From positions 4,526,001 through 4,590,000 of the forward strand of contig NZ_CP055153.1 of NCBI RefSeq assembly GCF_014075995.1: DNA of 64,000 nucleotides, in the 5' to 3' direction. The stretch comes from Adhaeribacter radiodurans (GTDB lineage: Bacteria > Bacteroidota > Bacteroidia > Cytophagales > Hymenobacteraceae). Each line of letters opens with the position of its first letter. Position 1 is the first letter of the stretch. The position numbers were made by a program, and so were the translations under genes. Positions 1-8,895 of the stretch are shown here, one piece after another. Under the pieces are notes generated by a model. It had not been told where the DNA came from. It worked only from the letters and a program-made list of their open reading frames with translations, and made no database searches.

Positions 1-154
1 CCAGGATCATTTCGAGTACCATGGGAATGGCGAGCAATATAACCGACCGACGAATACTACCAATAGTATAATCTATTTCGCCCCCGTATAAAGATTCTTT
101 AAGTAAGGAATAGAAAGCAGACTGCTTTCTCTGGGTTTTGACAGTTTGCGACAT
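1..154 (-). CDS. MATE family efflux transporter, N-terminal fragment
   Basis: Only the first 51 codons lie in the window; the gene continues beyond base 1. The translation starts MSQTVKTQ and contains DYTIGSIRRSVILLAIPMV followed by LEMIL, which is the characteristic opening of Bacteroidota MATE exporters: a short cytoplasmic tail, then the conserved stretch leading into transmembrane helix 1. MATE proteins are inner-membrane Na+ or H+ antiporters that expel cationic drugs or metabolites. The ATG lies at 154-152 and faces an AT-rich gap shared with the divergent gene at 572. Substrate cannot be judged from this fragment. Confidence 0.8.
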   Translation of the reverse strand, partial: MSQTVKTQRKQSAFYSLLKESLYGGEIDYTIGSIRRSVILLAIPMVLEMIL

Positions 155-571
155 GTTAAAAAGAAAAAATGATTGAATAAAATAAGGAGGCACAATGCTA
201 AAGCATGGCCTTACAGATTAACTAAGAAAGGAATGGAGCCCTATAGAAAAGGGAGGGCTGCTAAAACAATCATCGTTCTTCGCATTTGACGCGCAAATAT
301 ATGTTTTTTAAATACTTACGCGCAAGATAATTCTTTAAAATTTTTTATTGGATACATCTAATAGTAACAATAAGGGTATAAAAAATAGCCTTACGGCATC
401 TTATTTACCGTAAAAATCCGGCGCTCGAACAATAGAACTATCCGCCACTTCAAACGTAAAAGCAGGAACTTTTAACTTTTAAATCAAATAATTTACCTAC
501 ACATCAGGCAGATTCAAAAACTAATTTACAATATTCTAAGTGTCTAAAAAGAACCTGAAAAAGTAATTACC
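155..571. other. Intergenic gap, divergent promoter region
   Basis: This 417-base AT-rich gap separates the minus-strand MATE gene from the plus-strand gene at 572. It must hold promoters for both, but no clear TTTG / TAnnTTTG pair was fixed. No ORF, hairpin or RNA gene is supported. Confidence 0.4.
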
Positions 572-1063
572 ATGACGACCAAGGCAATTTTAAATGGACT
601 AGCAGCAGGGTTAGTGGGGGTAGCAGCCATGACCCTGGCCGAAAAAATAGAGCAATTAATTACTAAACGGCCCAACTCTTACGTACCTGCACATACTTTA
701 GAGCGATTACTCAATTTACCGCCTAAACCCGACGAAGAACGACTTGCCTTAAATTGGACCATGCACTGGGGTCAAGGTATACTCATGGGCATTGTACGGG
801 GTATAATGGCCGAGTCAGGGGTACGAGGACCGGTAGGTTCGTTTTTGTTTATGAATGTACGTTTGCTTAACGATCAAACCTTAGAGAATGCTACCGGTGT
901 TGGTGCCCTACCCTGGACCTGGCCAAAAGACGAACAAGTGATAGATTTAGTACATAAAGGAATTTATGCGTTTACCACCGGCGCGGTTGCCGATCTGCTC
1001 ATTTCCGGTCCAGCCAGCGAACCGGTACTTCGCGAAGGTTGGACTGTTGGGGAAAAGCCATAA
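572..1063 (+). CDS. Conserved hypothetical membrane-associated protein
   Basis: 163 residues, starting at ATG 572. Residues about 5-22 form a glycine/alanine-rich hydrophobic segment (ILNGLAAGLVGVAAMTLAE). A second weakly hydrophobic glycine-rich region lies around 70-100, and a third near the C-terminus (AFTTGAVADLLI). It resembles small inner-membrane proteins of unknown function with several re-entrant or membrane helices. I do not recognise the family with confidence and assign no function. The gene stands alone, and a long hairpin follows it at 1104-1150. Confidence 0.6.
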   Translation: MTTKAILNGLAAGLVGVAAMTLAEKIEQLITKRPNSYVPAHTLERLLNLPPKPDEERLALNWTMHWGQGILMGIVRGIMAESGVRGPVGSFLFMNVRLLNDQTLENATGVGALPWTWPKDEQVIDLVHKGIYAFTTGAVADLLISGPASEPVLREGWTVGEKP

Positions 1064-1103
1064 TTATTCTTTTTTTTTATAATGAAAGCCCTTTAGGCAA
1101 CAA

Positions 1104-1150
1104 AATACTATTCAGGGGCAAGTTCAAAGAGCTTGCCCTTGAATAGTATT
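1104..1150. terminator. Long near-perfect hairpin, probable transcript end
   Basis: Two 19-base arms (1104-1122 and 1132-1150) pair with a single mismatch around a 9-base loop. The core is GGGCAAG/CTTGCCC, and the outer arms are A/T-rich and end in TATT. It starts 41 bases after the stop of the 572 gene. There is no long T tract after the right arm, so it may protect an mRNA 3' end or be a repeat rather than a classical intrinsic terminator. Confidence 0.5.
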
Positions 1151-1592
1151 CATGTTCCTTTACACATCCACGTTTATTTTAAAATCCAACTAAACTTACC
1201 CAGCCGCTTTTTCCATTGCGTTCTTTTACTTAAGCTTTCCAAATAAGCAGCATTAACCTTTGCTACCAAAATGTACTTCTATTAGGTTAGATTTGATTTA
1301 ATTTGCTTGATTACTACCCACCTTATTAATTCAGTTTGCCTCCCACTACTGTAGAGTATTCTTTTTTAACCAACTAGAAATCAATCTGCCTCATCTGTAA
1401 ACTTAAAAGTATGTAGCTGTTAGTATTTCTTCTTTATATACTTAAAATCAGTTAGTTTAAGTTGAGCCGCTGGCATTTACAATCCATCAAATTTCCACGG
1501 AAAACCTCAGTTTCTTGCAGCTTGGCAAAAAAAGGTTTACTTTGATTGCTTTATTTACGAATTACAAACAAAAAAGCATTATCAACATCAAC
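1151..1592. other. Intergenic gap before the MFS gene
   Basis: About 440 bases of AT-rich DNA leading to the MFS start. A TTG codon at 1515 would open the frame 26 codons earlier. The added residues are polar and lysine/asparagine-rich and unlike the family, so they are treated as leader. Nothing else is supported here. Confidence 0.4.
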
Positions 1593-2870
1593 ATGGAAAA
1601 AACATTGGCTGCTTCGCGGTGGTATCGCTTAATTCCAATAGCTTTTATTACGTATAGTCTGGCTTACCTCGACCGGGCTAATTTTGGATTTGGCGCTGCC
1701 AGCGGCATGGCCGCTGATTTAAACATTACTCCTGCTACTTCTTCGTTGTTAGGTTCTTTGTTTTTTTTAGGCTACTTCTTTTTTCAAGTTCCGGGAGCAC
1801 ATTATGCGGCCCATAACAGCGCCAAAAAGTTAATTTTTTGGTCTTTAATCTTCTGGGGAGGTTTAGCTACAGCTACTGGTTTAGTTAGCGATGTCCGGCT
1901 CTTAATTGTGATTCGGTTTATGTTAGGGGTAGTGGAAAGCGCAGTAATGCCCGCCATGCTCATTTTATTAAGTAATTGGTTTACTAAAACTGAACGTTCC
2001 CGGGCCAACACTTTTTTAATTTTAGGAAATCCGGCTACTATTCTTTGGATGTCGATCTTATCTGGGTATTTAATAAATAGTGTTGGCTGGCGCTGGATGT
2101 TTATTATTGAAGGACTGCCGGCAGTAGTTTGGGCTTTCTTCTGGTGGCGATTAGTAGACGATAAACCTACTACCGCTAAATGGTTATCAGAACCGGAAAA
2201 ACAAGCTTTAGCCGAACAATTACAAGCCGAACAGCAAGGTATTAAACCGGTTAAAAATTACGCCGAAGCTTTTAAATCCCGCACGGTTATTCTGCTAAGT
2301 CTACAATATGCCTTTTGGAGCATTGGCGTTTATGGCTTTGTGATGTGGCTACCTTCTATTATAAAAGCGGCTCCCAACATGGATATTGTTAAAACCGGTT
2401 GGCTTTCTTCGGTACCCTATGTGCTGGCTATTATTGGCATGTTCAGTGCTTCTTATTTTTCCGATAAAACCTTAAACCGCAAAGCATTTGTGTGGCCGTT
2501 TTTACTAATTGGAGCTTTAGCTTTTTATGGTTCTTACGCTATAGGGTCCGATAACTTTTGGTTATCGTTTATCTTATTGGTTTTAGCGGGTGGTGCCATG
2601 TATGCTCCTTATGGTCCGTTTTTCGCGATTATCCCCGAAATATTACCTCGGAATGTGGCGGGGGGAGCAATGGCTTTAATAAACAGTATGGGGGCATTGG
2701 GTTCGTTTGCAGGGGCCTATATTGTAGGTTACCTCAATAGTGCTACCAATGGTTTTGGAACCTCCTACCTTTTTATGGCTGGTTCGTTACTAGTGTCTGC
2801 TATAATAACTTTATACGCTGTAAAAGGCAAACCTACCCAAACACCTGTTCCTGTAAAGCAGGCAGTTTAA
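1593..2870 (+). CDS. MFS transporter, anion:cation symporter (ACS)-like
   Basis: 425 residues from ATG 1593 (MEKTLAASRWYRLIPIAFI). The protein has about 12 hydrophobic segments in two halves. SLAYLDRANFGFGA in the first helix matches the YLDRxNxGxA signature of the ACS family (glucarate, phthalate, hexuronate and related carriers), and RFMLGVVESAVMPAM is the conserved helix 4 motif. ACS carriers are inner-membrane proton symporters for organic anions. The specific substrate is not visible from sequence and no catabolic genes adjoin. The gene converges on the SDR gene with a shared hairpin between them. The ATG start is preferred to the upstream TTG because family members begin just before the RWYRLIP-type sequence. 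Confidence 0.85.
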   Translation: MEKTLAASRWYRLIPIAFITYSLAYLDRANFGFGAASGMAADLNITPATSSLLGSLFFLGYFFFQVPGAHYAAHNSAKKLIFWSLIFWGGLATATGLVSDVRLLIVIRFMLGVVESAVMPAMLILLSNWFTKTERSRANTFLILGNPATILWMSILSGYLINSVGWRWMFIIEGLPAVVWAFFWWRLVDDKPTTAKWLSEPEKQALAEQLQAEQQGIKPVKNYAEAFKSRTVILLSLQYAFWSIGVYGFVMWLPSIIKAAPNMDIVKTGWLSSVPYVLAIIGMFSASYFSDKTLNRKAFVWPFLLIGALAFYGSYAIGSDNFWLSFILLVLAGGAMYAPYGPFFAIIPEILPRNVAGGAMALINSMGALGSFAGAYIVGYLNSATNGFGTSYLFMAGSLLVSAIITLYAVKGKPTQTPVPVKQAV

Positions 2871-2924
2871 AATTTCAGTAAACAGATTAAGGAAAAGAGT
2901 ACTGAGTAAGTTTATTATTTAGGT

Positions 2925-2965
2925 AATTGAGCAATAATCAGGTTTAATCCTGTTATTGCTCAATT
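2925..2965. terminator. Bidirectional hairpin between convergent genes
   Basis: AATTGAGCAATAA...CAGG (2925-2942) pairs with CCTG.TTATTGCTCAATT (2949-2965), with a one-base bulge and a short TTTAAT-type loop. It sits between the stops of the convergent MFS and SDR genes. The right arm overlaps the last codons of the SDR gene, so part of the terminator is coding. Confidence 0.6.
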
Positions 2966-3684
2966 GCTTCAATCCGGAAAACCACCTCTTTATATTGCTG
3001 GTAATTATCTAAAAAGCGTTTCATTTTTTCGGCAACCTCTTCCGGCGGCCTTAAAGTACCCGAACTTTTATACTTCTTAAACTTTTCAACTTCGCTGAAC
3101 TGGCTTTCATCTACGTCCCGGATGTGGTCTTGCATGGCGGTATCTACCACGCCGGGGGCTAAGGAAAAAACCCGCACATTATTATTTAGCAGCAATTGTT
3201 CTTGTTGCACCGTTAACGAAAGCATATCCAAAGCCGCTTTAGAAGCACAATAAGCCGACCAGCCATCTACGGGCCGTTTACCCGCGCCCGAAGTAATATT
3301 TAATATAATTTTGGGGCATTTTTCAGAATGATAGGCACTTAGAAAGGTATTTATTAGAATAGCCGGTGCCATTACGTTTACATCAAACACGTAAGAAAAA
3401 TTATGCGTGGCCTGACTACCCATATACGCCACCTCCCCTACTACGCCTGCATTATTAACCAGCACAATTTTTTCTGCATCTTTCAAAACTGGAAATACTT
3501 TGTGCAAGTTATTTTCTAAAGCTACAATATCTGATAAATTTAAAGGCTGATGGTGGTAACGCTGATGGGAAATAGAGCAATTACGCGATACTCCGTACAC
3601 GTAGTTATGTTCCTCCTGCAACAAGGCTTCGGCTAAAGCTTTGCCAATGCCTTTACTCGTTCCCGTAATGATGTAGTAGTTCAT
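2953..3684 (-). CDS. SDR family oxidoreductase, YueD/sepiapterin-reductase-like
   Basis: 243 residues from ATG 3684 (MNYYIITGTSKGIGKAL). The N-terminal TGTSKGIG matches the TGxxxGxG NADP(H) loop. NNAG at about residue 87 and YCASKAALDML supply the Asn and the Tyr-x-x-x-Lys catalytic residues, with an upstream SG for the catalytic serine. The overall form (immediate YIITG start, LAPGVVDTAMQ late in the chain) is like Bacillus YueD, described as a benzil reductase, and sepiapterin reductase. Its natural substrate is unknown. A 21-codon upstream extension to 3747 was rejected because it adds residues before the usual first beta strand. Confidence 0.85.
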   Translation of the reverse strand: MNYYIITGTSKGIGKALAEALLQEEHNYVYGVSRNCSISHQRYHHQPLNLSDIVALENNLHKVFPVLKDAEKIVLVNNAGVVGEVAYMGSQATHNFSYVFDVNVMAPAILINTFLSAYHSEKCPKIILNITSGAGKRPVDGWSAYCASKAALDMLSLTVQQEQLLLNNNVRVFSLAPGVVDTAMQDHIRDVDESQFSEVEKFKKYKSSGTLRPPEEVAEKMKRFLDNYQQYKEVVFRIEAIEQ

Positions 3685-3869
3685 AGTTTTCCTGATGATT
3701 GCTCGGATTATATACGCAAACATTCTTATTTCATGCAGATTTAACAAGCTACACGAAGTAATTAGTGGTTTAATAAATTAAAATATTCCGGAAGTAGTTT
3801 AAACAAACTTCAGAATATTTTTACGCACCTTATTATTAAATAACTATAATAGGCTTTAACAAAGCGTTA

Positions 3870-5582
3870 CTATTTTTTCAGGGTAAGCACTTGTTGCTTT
3901 TGATTTAGGAACACCTGAATAATCAGTCCAAAAATTATTACTAAACCGCAGCCAATAGGGTTCCACCACAAATACGCTATTTTAGTGGTTATGGAAATTA
4001 TTATAACGGCCGCTTGCGCTAATAAAGCTCCCCAAAAAGCAGCATTAGATTGAATATATTTCACGTAAAAAGCAACTATAAAAATTCCTAAAATTGGTCC
4101 GTAAAAGTAAGACCCTAAAAGATTAACAGCCTGAATTAAGTTTTCTAACTGAGAAGCCAGCGTCGCAAATAAAACCCCGGTAATCGCCCACCCAATTGTA
4201 AAAATTTTCGACATAAACACATAATGCCGGGAAGAAGCCTCGGGCCGGATGGTGCGTTTATAAAAATCAATAACGGTAGTGGAGCCTAAAGAATTAAGGC
4301 CAGCCGCTGTTGACGACATACCCGCACTAAAAATAACGGCAATTAATAATCCTATAAGTCCGTGGGGCAAGTAGGTAATAATAAAAGTAATGAAAACATA
4401 ATCCGTATCGCGGGTTTCGCCTTTGGGGTCTACTTTCTGCAGCAAACTGCTTACTTGTTTGCGGAGGTCTTTTCCTTGCGTTTCGGTTGTTGTTAGCGCT
4501 TGTTGAACGGCATTTATCTGAGCTTCATCCTCTGTTTTTAGAGCTTCTACTAATTGGTTTACCTGTTGCTGCTTTTGCCGGAAATTACTGGAATACTCGG
4601 TTTCTAATTGCTTTAGAGCCGGAGCATGCTCCGAATCAATTAATTTATTTTTTTCTACCTGATTAAAGAATATGGGCGGTTGATGAAATTGATAAAATAG
4701 AAATACCAGCACTCCAATAAATAAAATCAGGAATTGCATGGGAATCTTTAATAAGCCATTAAACAATACACTTAATCGGCTTTGAGAAATAGATTCCCCG
4801 GATAAATAACGCCCTACCTGCGACTGGTCGGCCCCAAAATAAGACAAGGCCACAAACAAGCCGCCCAACATTCCCGACCAGAAATTATACCGGTCATCCC
4901 AATCAAAATTAAAATCAATCAGATTGAGTTTGCCCATTTTACCTGCCACCTGAATGGCCTGGCCAAAAGAAATATCGGCTGGTAACATATACATTACGGT
5001 AATACCCGCCATTACCATGCCGCATAACATAATGGCCATTTGTTGCTGGTGGGTAACACTTACCGCCCGGGTACCGCCCGAAACCGTATAAATAGTTACT
5101 AACAAGCCCATTACTAAAATAGTAATTTGTAAGCTCCAGCCCAGGATAGTAGACAAAATAATAGAAGGCGCGTAAATGGTTATACCCGTAGATAAGCCCC
5201 GTTGCACCAAAAACAGGAAAGCGGCTAATAAACGACATTTTAAATCAAAGCGGCTCTCCAGGTATTCGTAGGCCGTGTATACTTTTAACCGGTAATAATT
5301 CGGGATTATAGTAGCGGCAATAATGATCATGGCGAGCGGCAAGCCCAGATAAAACTGAATAAACCGCATGCCGTCTTCATAGGCTTGCCCTGGGGTAGAT
5401 AAAAAGGTAATGGCGCTGGCCTGGGTAGCCATAATGGAAAGTCCCATCATCCACCAGCGTTCCTTATTATCTCCTTTCAGGTAACCTTCAATATTTTTAT
5501 CGGCCAGCCGGGTTTTCCAAACTCCGTAAGAAACAATAAAAGCCAGGGTTCCAATGAGTACTACCCAATCTATAGTACTCAT
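3870..5582 (-). CDS. Sodium:solute symporter with a coiled-coil insertion
   Basis: 570 residues with the SSS (SLC5-like) fold: TQASAITFLSTPGQAY and RGLSTGITIYAPSIIL are typical of helices 1-4, and GADQSQVGRYLSG follows the central helices. The protein is an inner-membrane Na+-coupled importer. Residues about 305-393 form a charged, Gln/Glu/Lys-rich insertion (LETEYSSNFRQKQQQVNQLV and onward) of clear heptad character between two membrane segments. A long soluble coiled coil here is not part of minimal SSS carriers such as PutP. The ATG overlaps the stop of a 46-codon membrane-protein gene by four bases (ATGA), so the two are likely translationally coupled. The substrate is unknown; sugars or sialic-acid-like compounds are possible. 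Confidence 0.85.
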   Translation of the reverse strand: MSTIDWVVLIGTLAFIVSYGVWKTRLADKNIEGYLKGDNKERWWMMGLSIMATQASAITFLSTPGQAYEDGMRFIQFYLGLPLAMIIIAATIIPNYYRLKVYTAYEYLESRFDLKCRLLAAFLFLVQRGLSTGITIYAPSIILSTILGWSLQITILVMGLLVTIYTVSGGTRAVSVTHQQQMAIMLCGMVMAGITVMYMLPADISFGQAIQVAGKMGKLNLIDFNFDWDDRYNFWSGMLGGLFVALSYFGADQSQVGRYLSGESISQSRLSVLFNGLLKIPMQFLILFIGVLVFLFYQFHQPPIFFNQVEKNKLIDSEHAPALKQLETEYSSNFRQKQQQVNQLVEALKTEDEAQINAVQQALTTTETQGKDLRKQVSSLLQKVDPKGETRDTDYVFITFIITYLPHGLIGLLIAVIFSAGMSSTAAGLNSLGSTTVIDFYKRTIRPEASSRHYVFMSKIFTIGWAITGVLFATLASQLENLIQAVNLLGSYFYGPILGIFIVAFYVKYIQSNAAFWGALLAQAAVIIISITTKIAYLWWNPIGCGLVIIFGLIIQVFLNQKQQVLTLKK

Positions 5583-5719
5583 TTATAAGCTTGGGTTATA
5601 AGATAAAATACCAGTACCTGCACCGCTAAACTTACTATTACCAGCCAATACATTCTGTTCCAGGATTTAAAAAAAGGCGGTTTTCCAATGTTAGTTTCTT
5701 CGGGTGATGGCTCAAACAT
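5579..5719 (-). CDS. 46-residue single-span membrane protein coupled to symporter
   Basis: An ATG at 5719 opens a 46-codon frame starting MFEPSPEETNIGKPPFFKSW, then NRMYWLVIVSLAVQVLVFYL and ITQAYK. It has a soluble acidic N-terminus, one clear transmembrane helix at about residues 24-42 and a short tail. Its TGA overlaps the ATG of the symporter in an ATGA arrangement. Overlap, direction and membrane character all argue that it is real and may act as a symporter subunit, as small partners such as YhdT do for PanF. It has no recognisable sequence relation to those. No function is claimed. Confidence 0.65.
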   Translation of the reverse strand: MFEPSPEETNIGKPPFFKSWNRMYWLVIVSLAVQVLVFYLITQAYK

Positions 5720-5823
5720 GTATTTTATATTTGGGAAATTTTTGAGTAGTTAATTATGTAAGTACAGTTTAAAAACAGTCTTTTAAGGATGATGTTGTTC
5801 AGGTAACGTCAGAAACCGGATGC

Positions 5824-8319
5824 TTATTTCTTTCCGAGGGCTAGTAAATTACTAAATATGCGGTAAGCCCCAGGTACGCCCGCCGGTAATTGCCGGAACC
5901 AGGCATAACCTGTATAAACATAATAGCCTTTTCCGTATTTAGCTACTAATAAACCCCCATTTTGTGCGGGTTCGCCTGGGTCTTGGGCTGCTAAAATGGC
6001 CTCGTAGTTTTTATCCCAGCTATCCGGAAAATAAAGGCCTCTTTCCTGCACCCAACCTTCAAAATCTTTCGGGGTGATTTTGTTGGGTGAATTTAAAACC
6101 GGATGTTCCGGATGTAGGAATTGTATCGGGGCTGTTTCATCGGTAATGCGGTCGCGCGATATGTTTAGCGGATAAGGTCCGAGTTGCTTGGTTACTAAAC
6201 CATTATTGACGTTATATTGAACGACCAATGTACCCCCGTTTTTAACATAATCCATTAACTGCGCTTGCAAAAATCTTAGTTGATCGTGTGTATTGTACGC
6301 CCGTACTCCCACTACTACAGCATCAAACTTAGCTAAATCTTTTGCATTTATATCTTTGTCGTCGAGCATAGTTATCTGGTAGCCGATTTGTGCCAGACTG
6401 GCTGCTACTTCGTCGCCGGCCCCCATGAGGTAAGCTATTTGTTGCCCTTTTATTTTTAAGTCGAGCTTGGTTGCGCGGGCCGAGGCAATTGGCAGTAAAG
6501 TTTGTGTAGGAATATGCGGATAGTTAATCGTTATTAAACTTTGCTGGTAAACTTTACTATTTACAATAGCCGTTGCTTTTAATTCGCCGTCGCTTTGGTT
6601 TTTGCTGGGGTAAACGGTGAAGGTGTAGCTGGCTTCTTCTCCTTTTTGAGTTAATTGGAAAGGAATACGTTGAGGTTCTACACGCCAGCCCTCCGGAACC
6701 GTTAAGGTAGCATCGCCGGCTACATTAGCCTGCCCTGCTTTTACCCGCACCGTAATGGGCTTGGGTTGATCATCAGCAAAAACAAACACTTTTTCGCGCA
6801 TGCTTACAAAAACCGGCGGAGTAATTTCAAATGGCCGGTAAACTTCGCCTGCCACGGGATCGGTTCGTTTATACACCACCGGAATGGTAAAAGAAAAAGG
6901 CTGCTTATTAATAAGCAAGTCACAAACTACGGAGGCGGCTGGTGCGTTTTCCGGACGACCAATTAAATTTCGATCTTCTACCGTAAACATGCCCGTTGTG
7001 CCAGGTTTTTGAAGCCAATAAGGTTGGGAATAAGGCGTATTTACCGGTACTATTAACTTTCTTTTAATAAGTAAGGACTGGTTGTTCGGCAAGGCCGCCT
7101 GCAAAGTAGAATCCTGATTAACGGGTAAAAAAGATATTTTCTGCCATTGTACCGGAATCTCGGAGCGGTTAATTCCTTCTATTGTTAACTGCATAGCAGT
7201 GCCGGGAGTACTCGTTGGTTCGGCCGCAACTGCTTCCAAATAAAGGCCCAGGCAAGCCTTAATAATAGTATCTAATTCGGTAAGTTTCAGATCGCGGTAA
7301 TACGATCCGGGTAATGCTTGCAAGGCTAACCGCAGGGTTAACAAATCGGGTATGATCGCGGCCGGTTTCGCCGGATTAAAGCCTGTAGTTACTTTAGAGA
7401 GTAATTTACTTACTTTGTCGCTGTTTTTTACTCGTTTCCAAGAAGTATCTACTCCTTCAAATAAATCAGAAGTTGCTTTATCGCCGTTTAAATTTTCGAA
7501 ATATTCTTTAGCTGTGCCCCGGGAACCACTACTACCAAAGCCCTGACTTTTGTGCATACTACGGCTTTCGGCGGCTAGTTCCCCGTAAGATTTTCCGAGT
7601 AGCGCATTATAGCCTCCTACATCCACAATTACTTTACCCGTTTCATCGAATTTTTGCCCTTGACCGAAAAAAAATGTAGACGTATTCCAGAGAATTCGTT
7701 TAGGTTGCCATACTTCTACTGTTTTTAATTGTTCCGGGAACCGGTTTTTATCGCCGGCTGCCGTAAAAGCTTCTACTGCCAAAATAGCCGAAGTAGTATG
7801 ATGCCCGTGCGTGCCGCCGGGTTTAGGTGAAAAGCGGGTTATCAGCACATCAGGTTTAAATTTGCGGATGGTCCAAACCATATCTGCTAGTACCTGCTCT
7901 TTGTCCCAGATGCGCACGGTTTCCTGCCAATCTTTTGAAAAACCAAAATCGTTGGCCCGCGAAAAAAATTGCTTTCCACCGTCTATCCGGCGGGCCTGCA
8001 ATAATTCCTGCGTGCGAATTACGCCTAATTGTTCTCGTATTTCCGGTCCAATTAAGTTTTGTCCGCCGTCGCCCCGGGTTAAAGACAAATAACCGGTATT
8101 TAGTAACTTTTCGTTGGAGAGCCAGCCAATCAACCGGGTATTCTCATCATCGGGATGGGCCGCTACGTAAAGAGCGGTTCCGAGTACATTTAATTTGCTA
8201 ATAGCCCGTTGAATATCGGAGCCAGTATATTGCGCAGGAGCCTGCGCTTGCGCGAGAATTGTAAGTAAATAAAAAAGAAAACCAGTACCAATGTAACGTA
8301 ACGAAAAACGATTTAGCAT
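5824..8319 (-). CDS. Secreted PIG-L family deacetylase, large form
   Basis: 831 residues. Residues 1-26 form a signal peptide (hydrophobic IGTGFLFYLLTIL, then AQAQA). The PIG-L/LmbE domain follows: HPDDE at residues 55-59 supplies the zinc ligands and catalytic Asp, and a second His cluster GGTHGHH lies near residue 172. This family removes N-acetyl groups from GlcNAc-type sugars. A long middle section of beta-sandwich character (about 330-610) precedes a C-terminal Rossmann-like region (about 625-830) with FDAVVVGVRAYNT and NGGTLVVQYNVNNG, which resembles glutamine-amidotransferase-like folds. The protein is therefore a multi-domain periplasmic or surface enzyme, much longer than the 230-residue minimal family. 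The substrate is unknown. Confidence 0.88.
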   Translation of the reverse strand: MLNRFSLRYIGTGFLFYLLTILAQAQAPAQYTGSDIQRAISKLNVLGTALYVAAHPDDENTRLIGWLSNEKLLNTGYLSLTRGDGGQNLIGPEIREQLGVIRTQELLQARRIDGGKQFFSRANDFGFSKDWQETVRIWDKEQVLADMVWTIRKFKPDVLITRFSPKPGGTHGHHTTSAILAVEAFTAAGDKNRFPEQLKTVEVWQPKRILWNTSTFFFGQGQKFDETGKVIVDVGGYNALLGKSYGELAAESRSMHKSQGFGSSGSRGTAKEYFENLNGDKATSDLFEGVDTSWKRVKNSDKVSKLLSKVTTGFNPAKPAAIIPDLLTLRLALQALPGSYYRDLKLTELDTIIKACLGLYLEAVAAEPTSTPGTAMQLTIEGINRSEIPVQWQKISFLPVNQDSTLQAALPNNQSLLIKRKLIVPVNTPYSQPYWLQKPGTTGMFTVEDRNLIGRPENAPAASVVCDLLINKQPFSFTIPVVYKRTDPVAGEVYRPFEITPPVFVSMREKVFVFADDQPKPITVRVKAGQANVAGDATLTVPEGWRVEPQRIPFQLTQKGEEASYTFTVYPSKNQSDGELKATAIVNSKVYQQSLITINYPHIPTQTLLPIASARATKLDLKIKGQQIAYLMGAGDEVAASLAQIGYQITMLDDKDINAKDLAKFDAVVVGVRAYNTHDQLRFLQAQLMDYVKNGGTLVVQYNVNNGLVTKQLGPYPLNISRDRITDETAPIQFLHPEHPVLNSPNKITPKDFEGWVQERGLYFPDSWDKNYEAILAAQDPGEPAQNGGLLVAKYGKGYYVYTGYAWFRQLPAGVPGAYRIFSNLLALGKK

Positions 8320-8470
8320 ATAATAAGTTGAGATAGAGATATCCGGGTTTGTAAAAATGCCAAATTTACAAGATTCTTACACTCTCCTAGAATACCTGTT
8401 AAAATGAGTCGTTAACGACTACTGTAAAACTACCTAAATAAATGAAAAAAGTAGAAGCTCCACAGATTAA

Positions 8471-8497
8471 AAAAGCCTGGAGAATTTCCAGGCTTTT
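8471..8497 (-). terminator. Intrinsic terminator after the DUF3140 gene
   Basis: AAAAGCCTGG and CCAGGCTTTT form a perfect 10-bp stem with a 7-base loop, followed on the minus strand by a T-rich run. It lies 24 bases beyond the stop of the minus-strand DUF3140 gene. Confidence 0.85.
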
Positions 8498-8520
8498 GCT
8501 AAAGTAAATTTTTTATCATG

Positions 8521-8895
8521 TTATTTTGATTTAGTTTCTTTTAATGGATCGTAGCCCCAGCTCATAAGAGTATAGCGCCAAATAGAGTTAGTAATATCAC
8601 CTTCCGGACGTTCTTCTATTTTATTAGGAAGATAAGCAATAACCCGCTCCATGTGGTCGAAATTACTTTTAGTTAGCTCAAATCTTTTTTTACGTAAAAT
8701 CTTTATGGTGCGATCGCCGGCTTTACGGGCCGGAATATCCGTTTCCATTGGCTCCTCGTCAACTAATTTTGACTCTTTGGAATAAAGCCATTTCCCCAGT
8801 TCACCAGATCCCATGTTTATCAACTCACGAAACTCCGTGTAAATCTGATCTTTTGTTTTAACAACCGTTTTAGAAAGTTTTAGTAGATGTAACAT
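8521..8895 (-). CDS. DUF3140 domain-containing protein
   Basis: 124 residues. The chain runs EFRELINMGSGELGKWLYSK, then RTIKILRKKRFELTKSNFDH and the C-terminal GDITNSIWRYTLMSWGYDPL, matching the DUF3140 pattern (EFxxxVNMxxxELxxWL...WRYSLMxWGHDPLK). These are short soluble proteins of unknown biochemical role, often charged and possibly nucleic-acid associated. Family members usually start a few residues before the EFRE motif; here an extra stretch of about 18 residues precedes it, so a later start is possible. The gene is monocistronic and ends at the terminator at 8471-8497. Confidence 0.8.
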   Translation of the reverse strand: MLHLLKLSKTVVKTKDQIYTEFRELINMGSGELGKWLYSKESKLVDEEPMETDIPARKAGDRTIKILRKKRFELTKSNFDHMERVIAYLPNKIEERPEGDITNSIWRYTLMSWGYDPLKETKSK

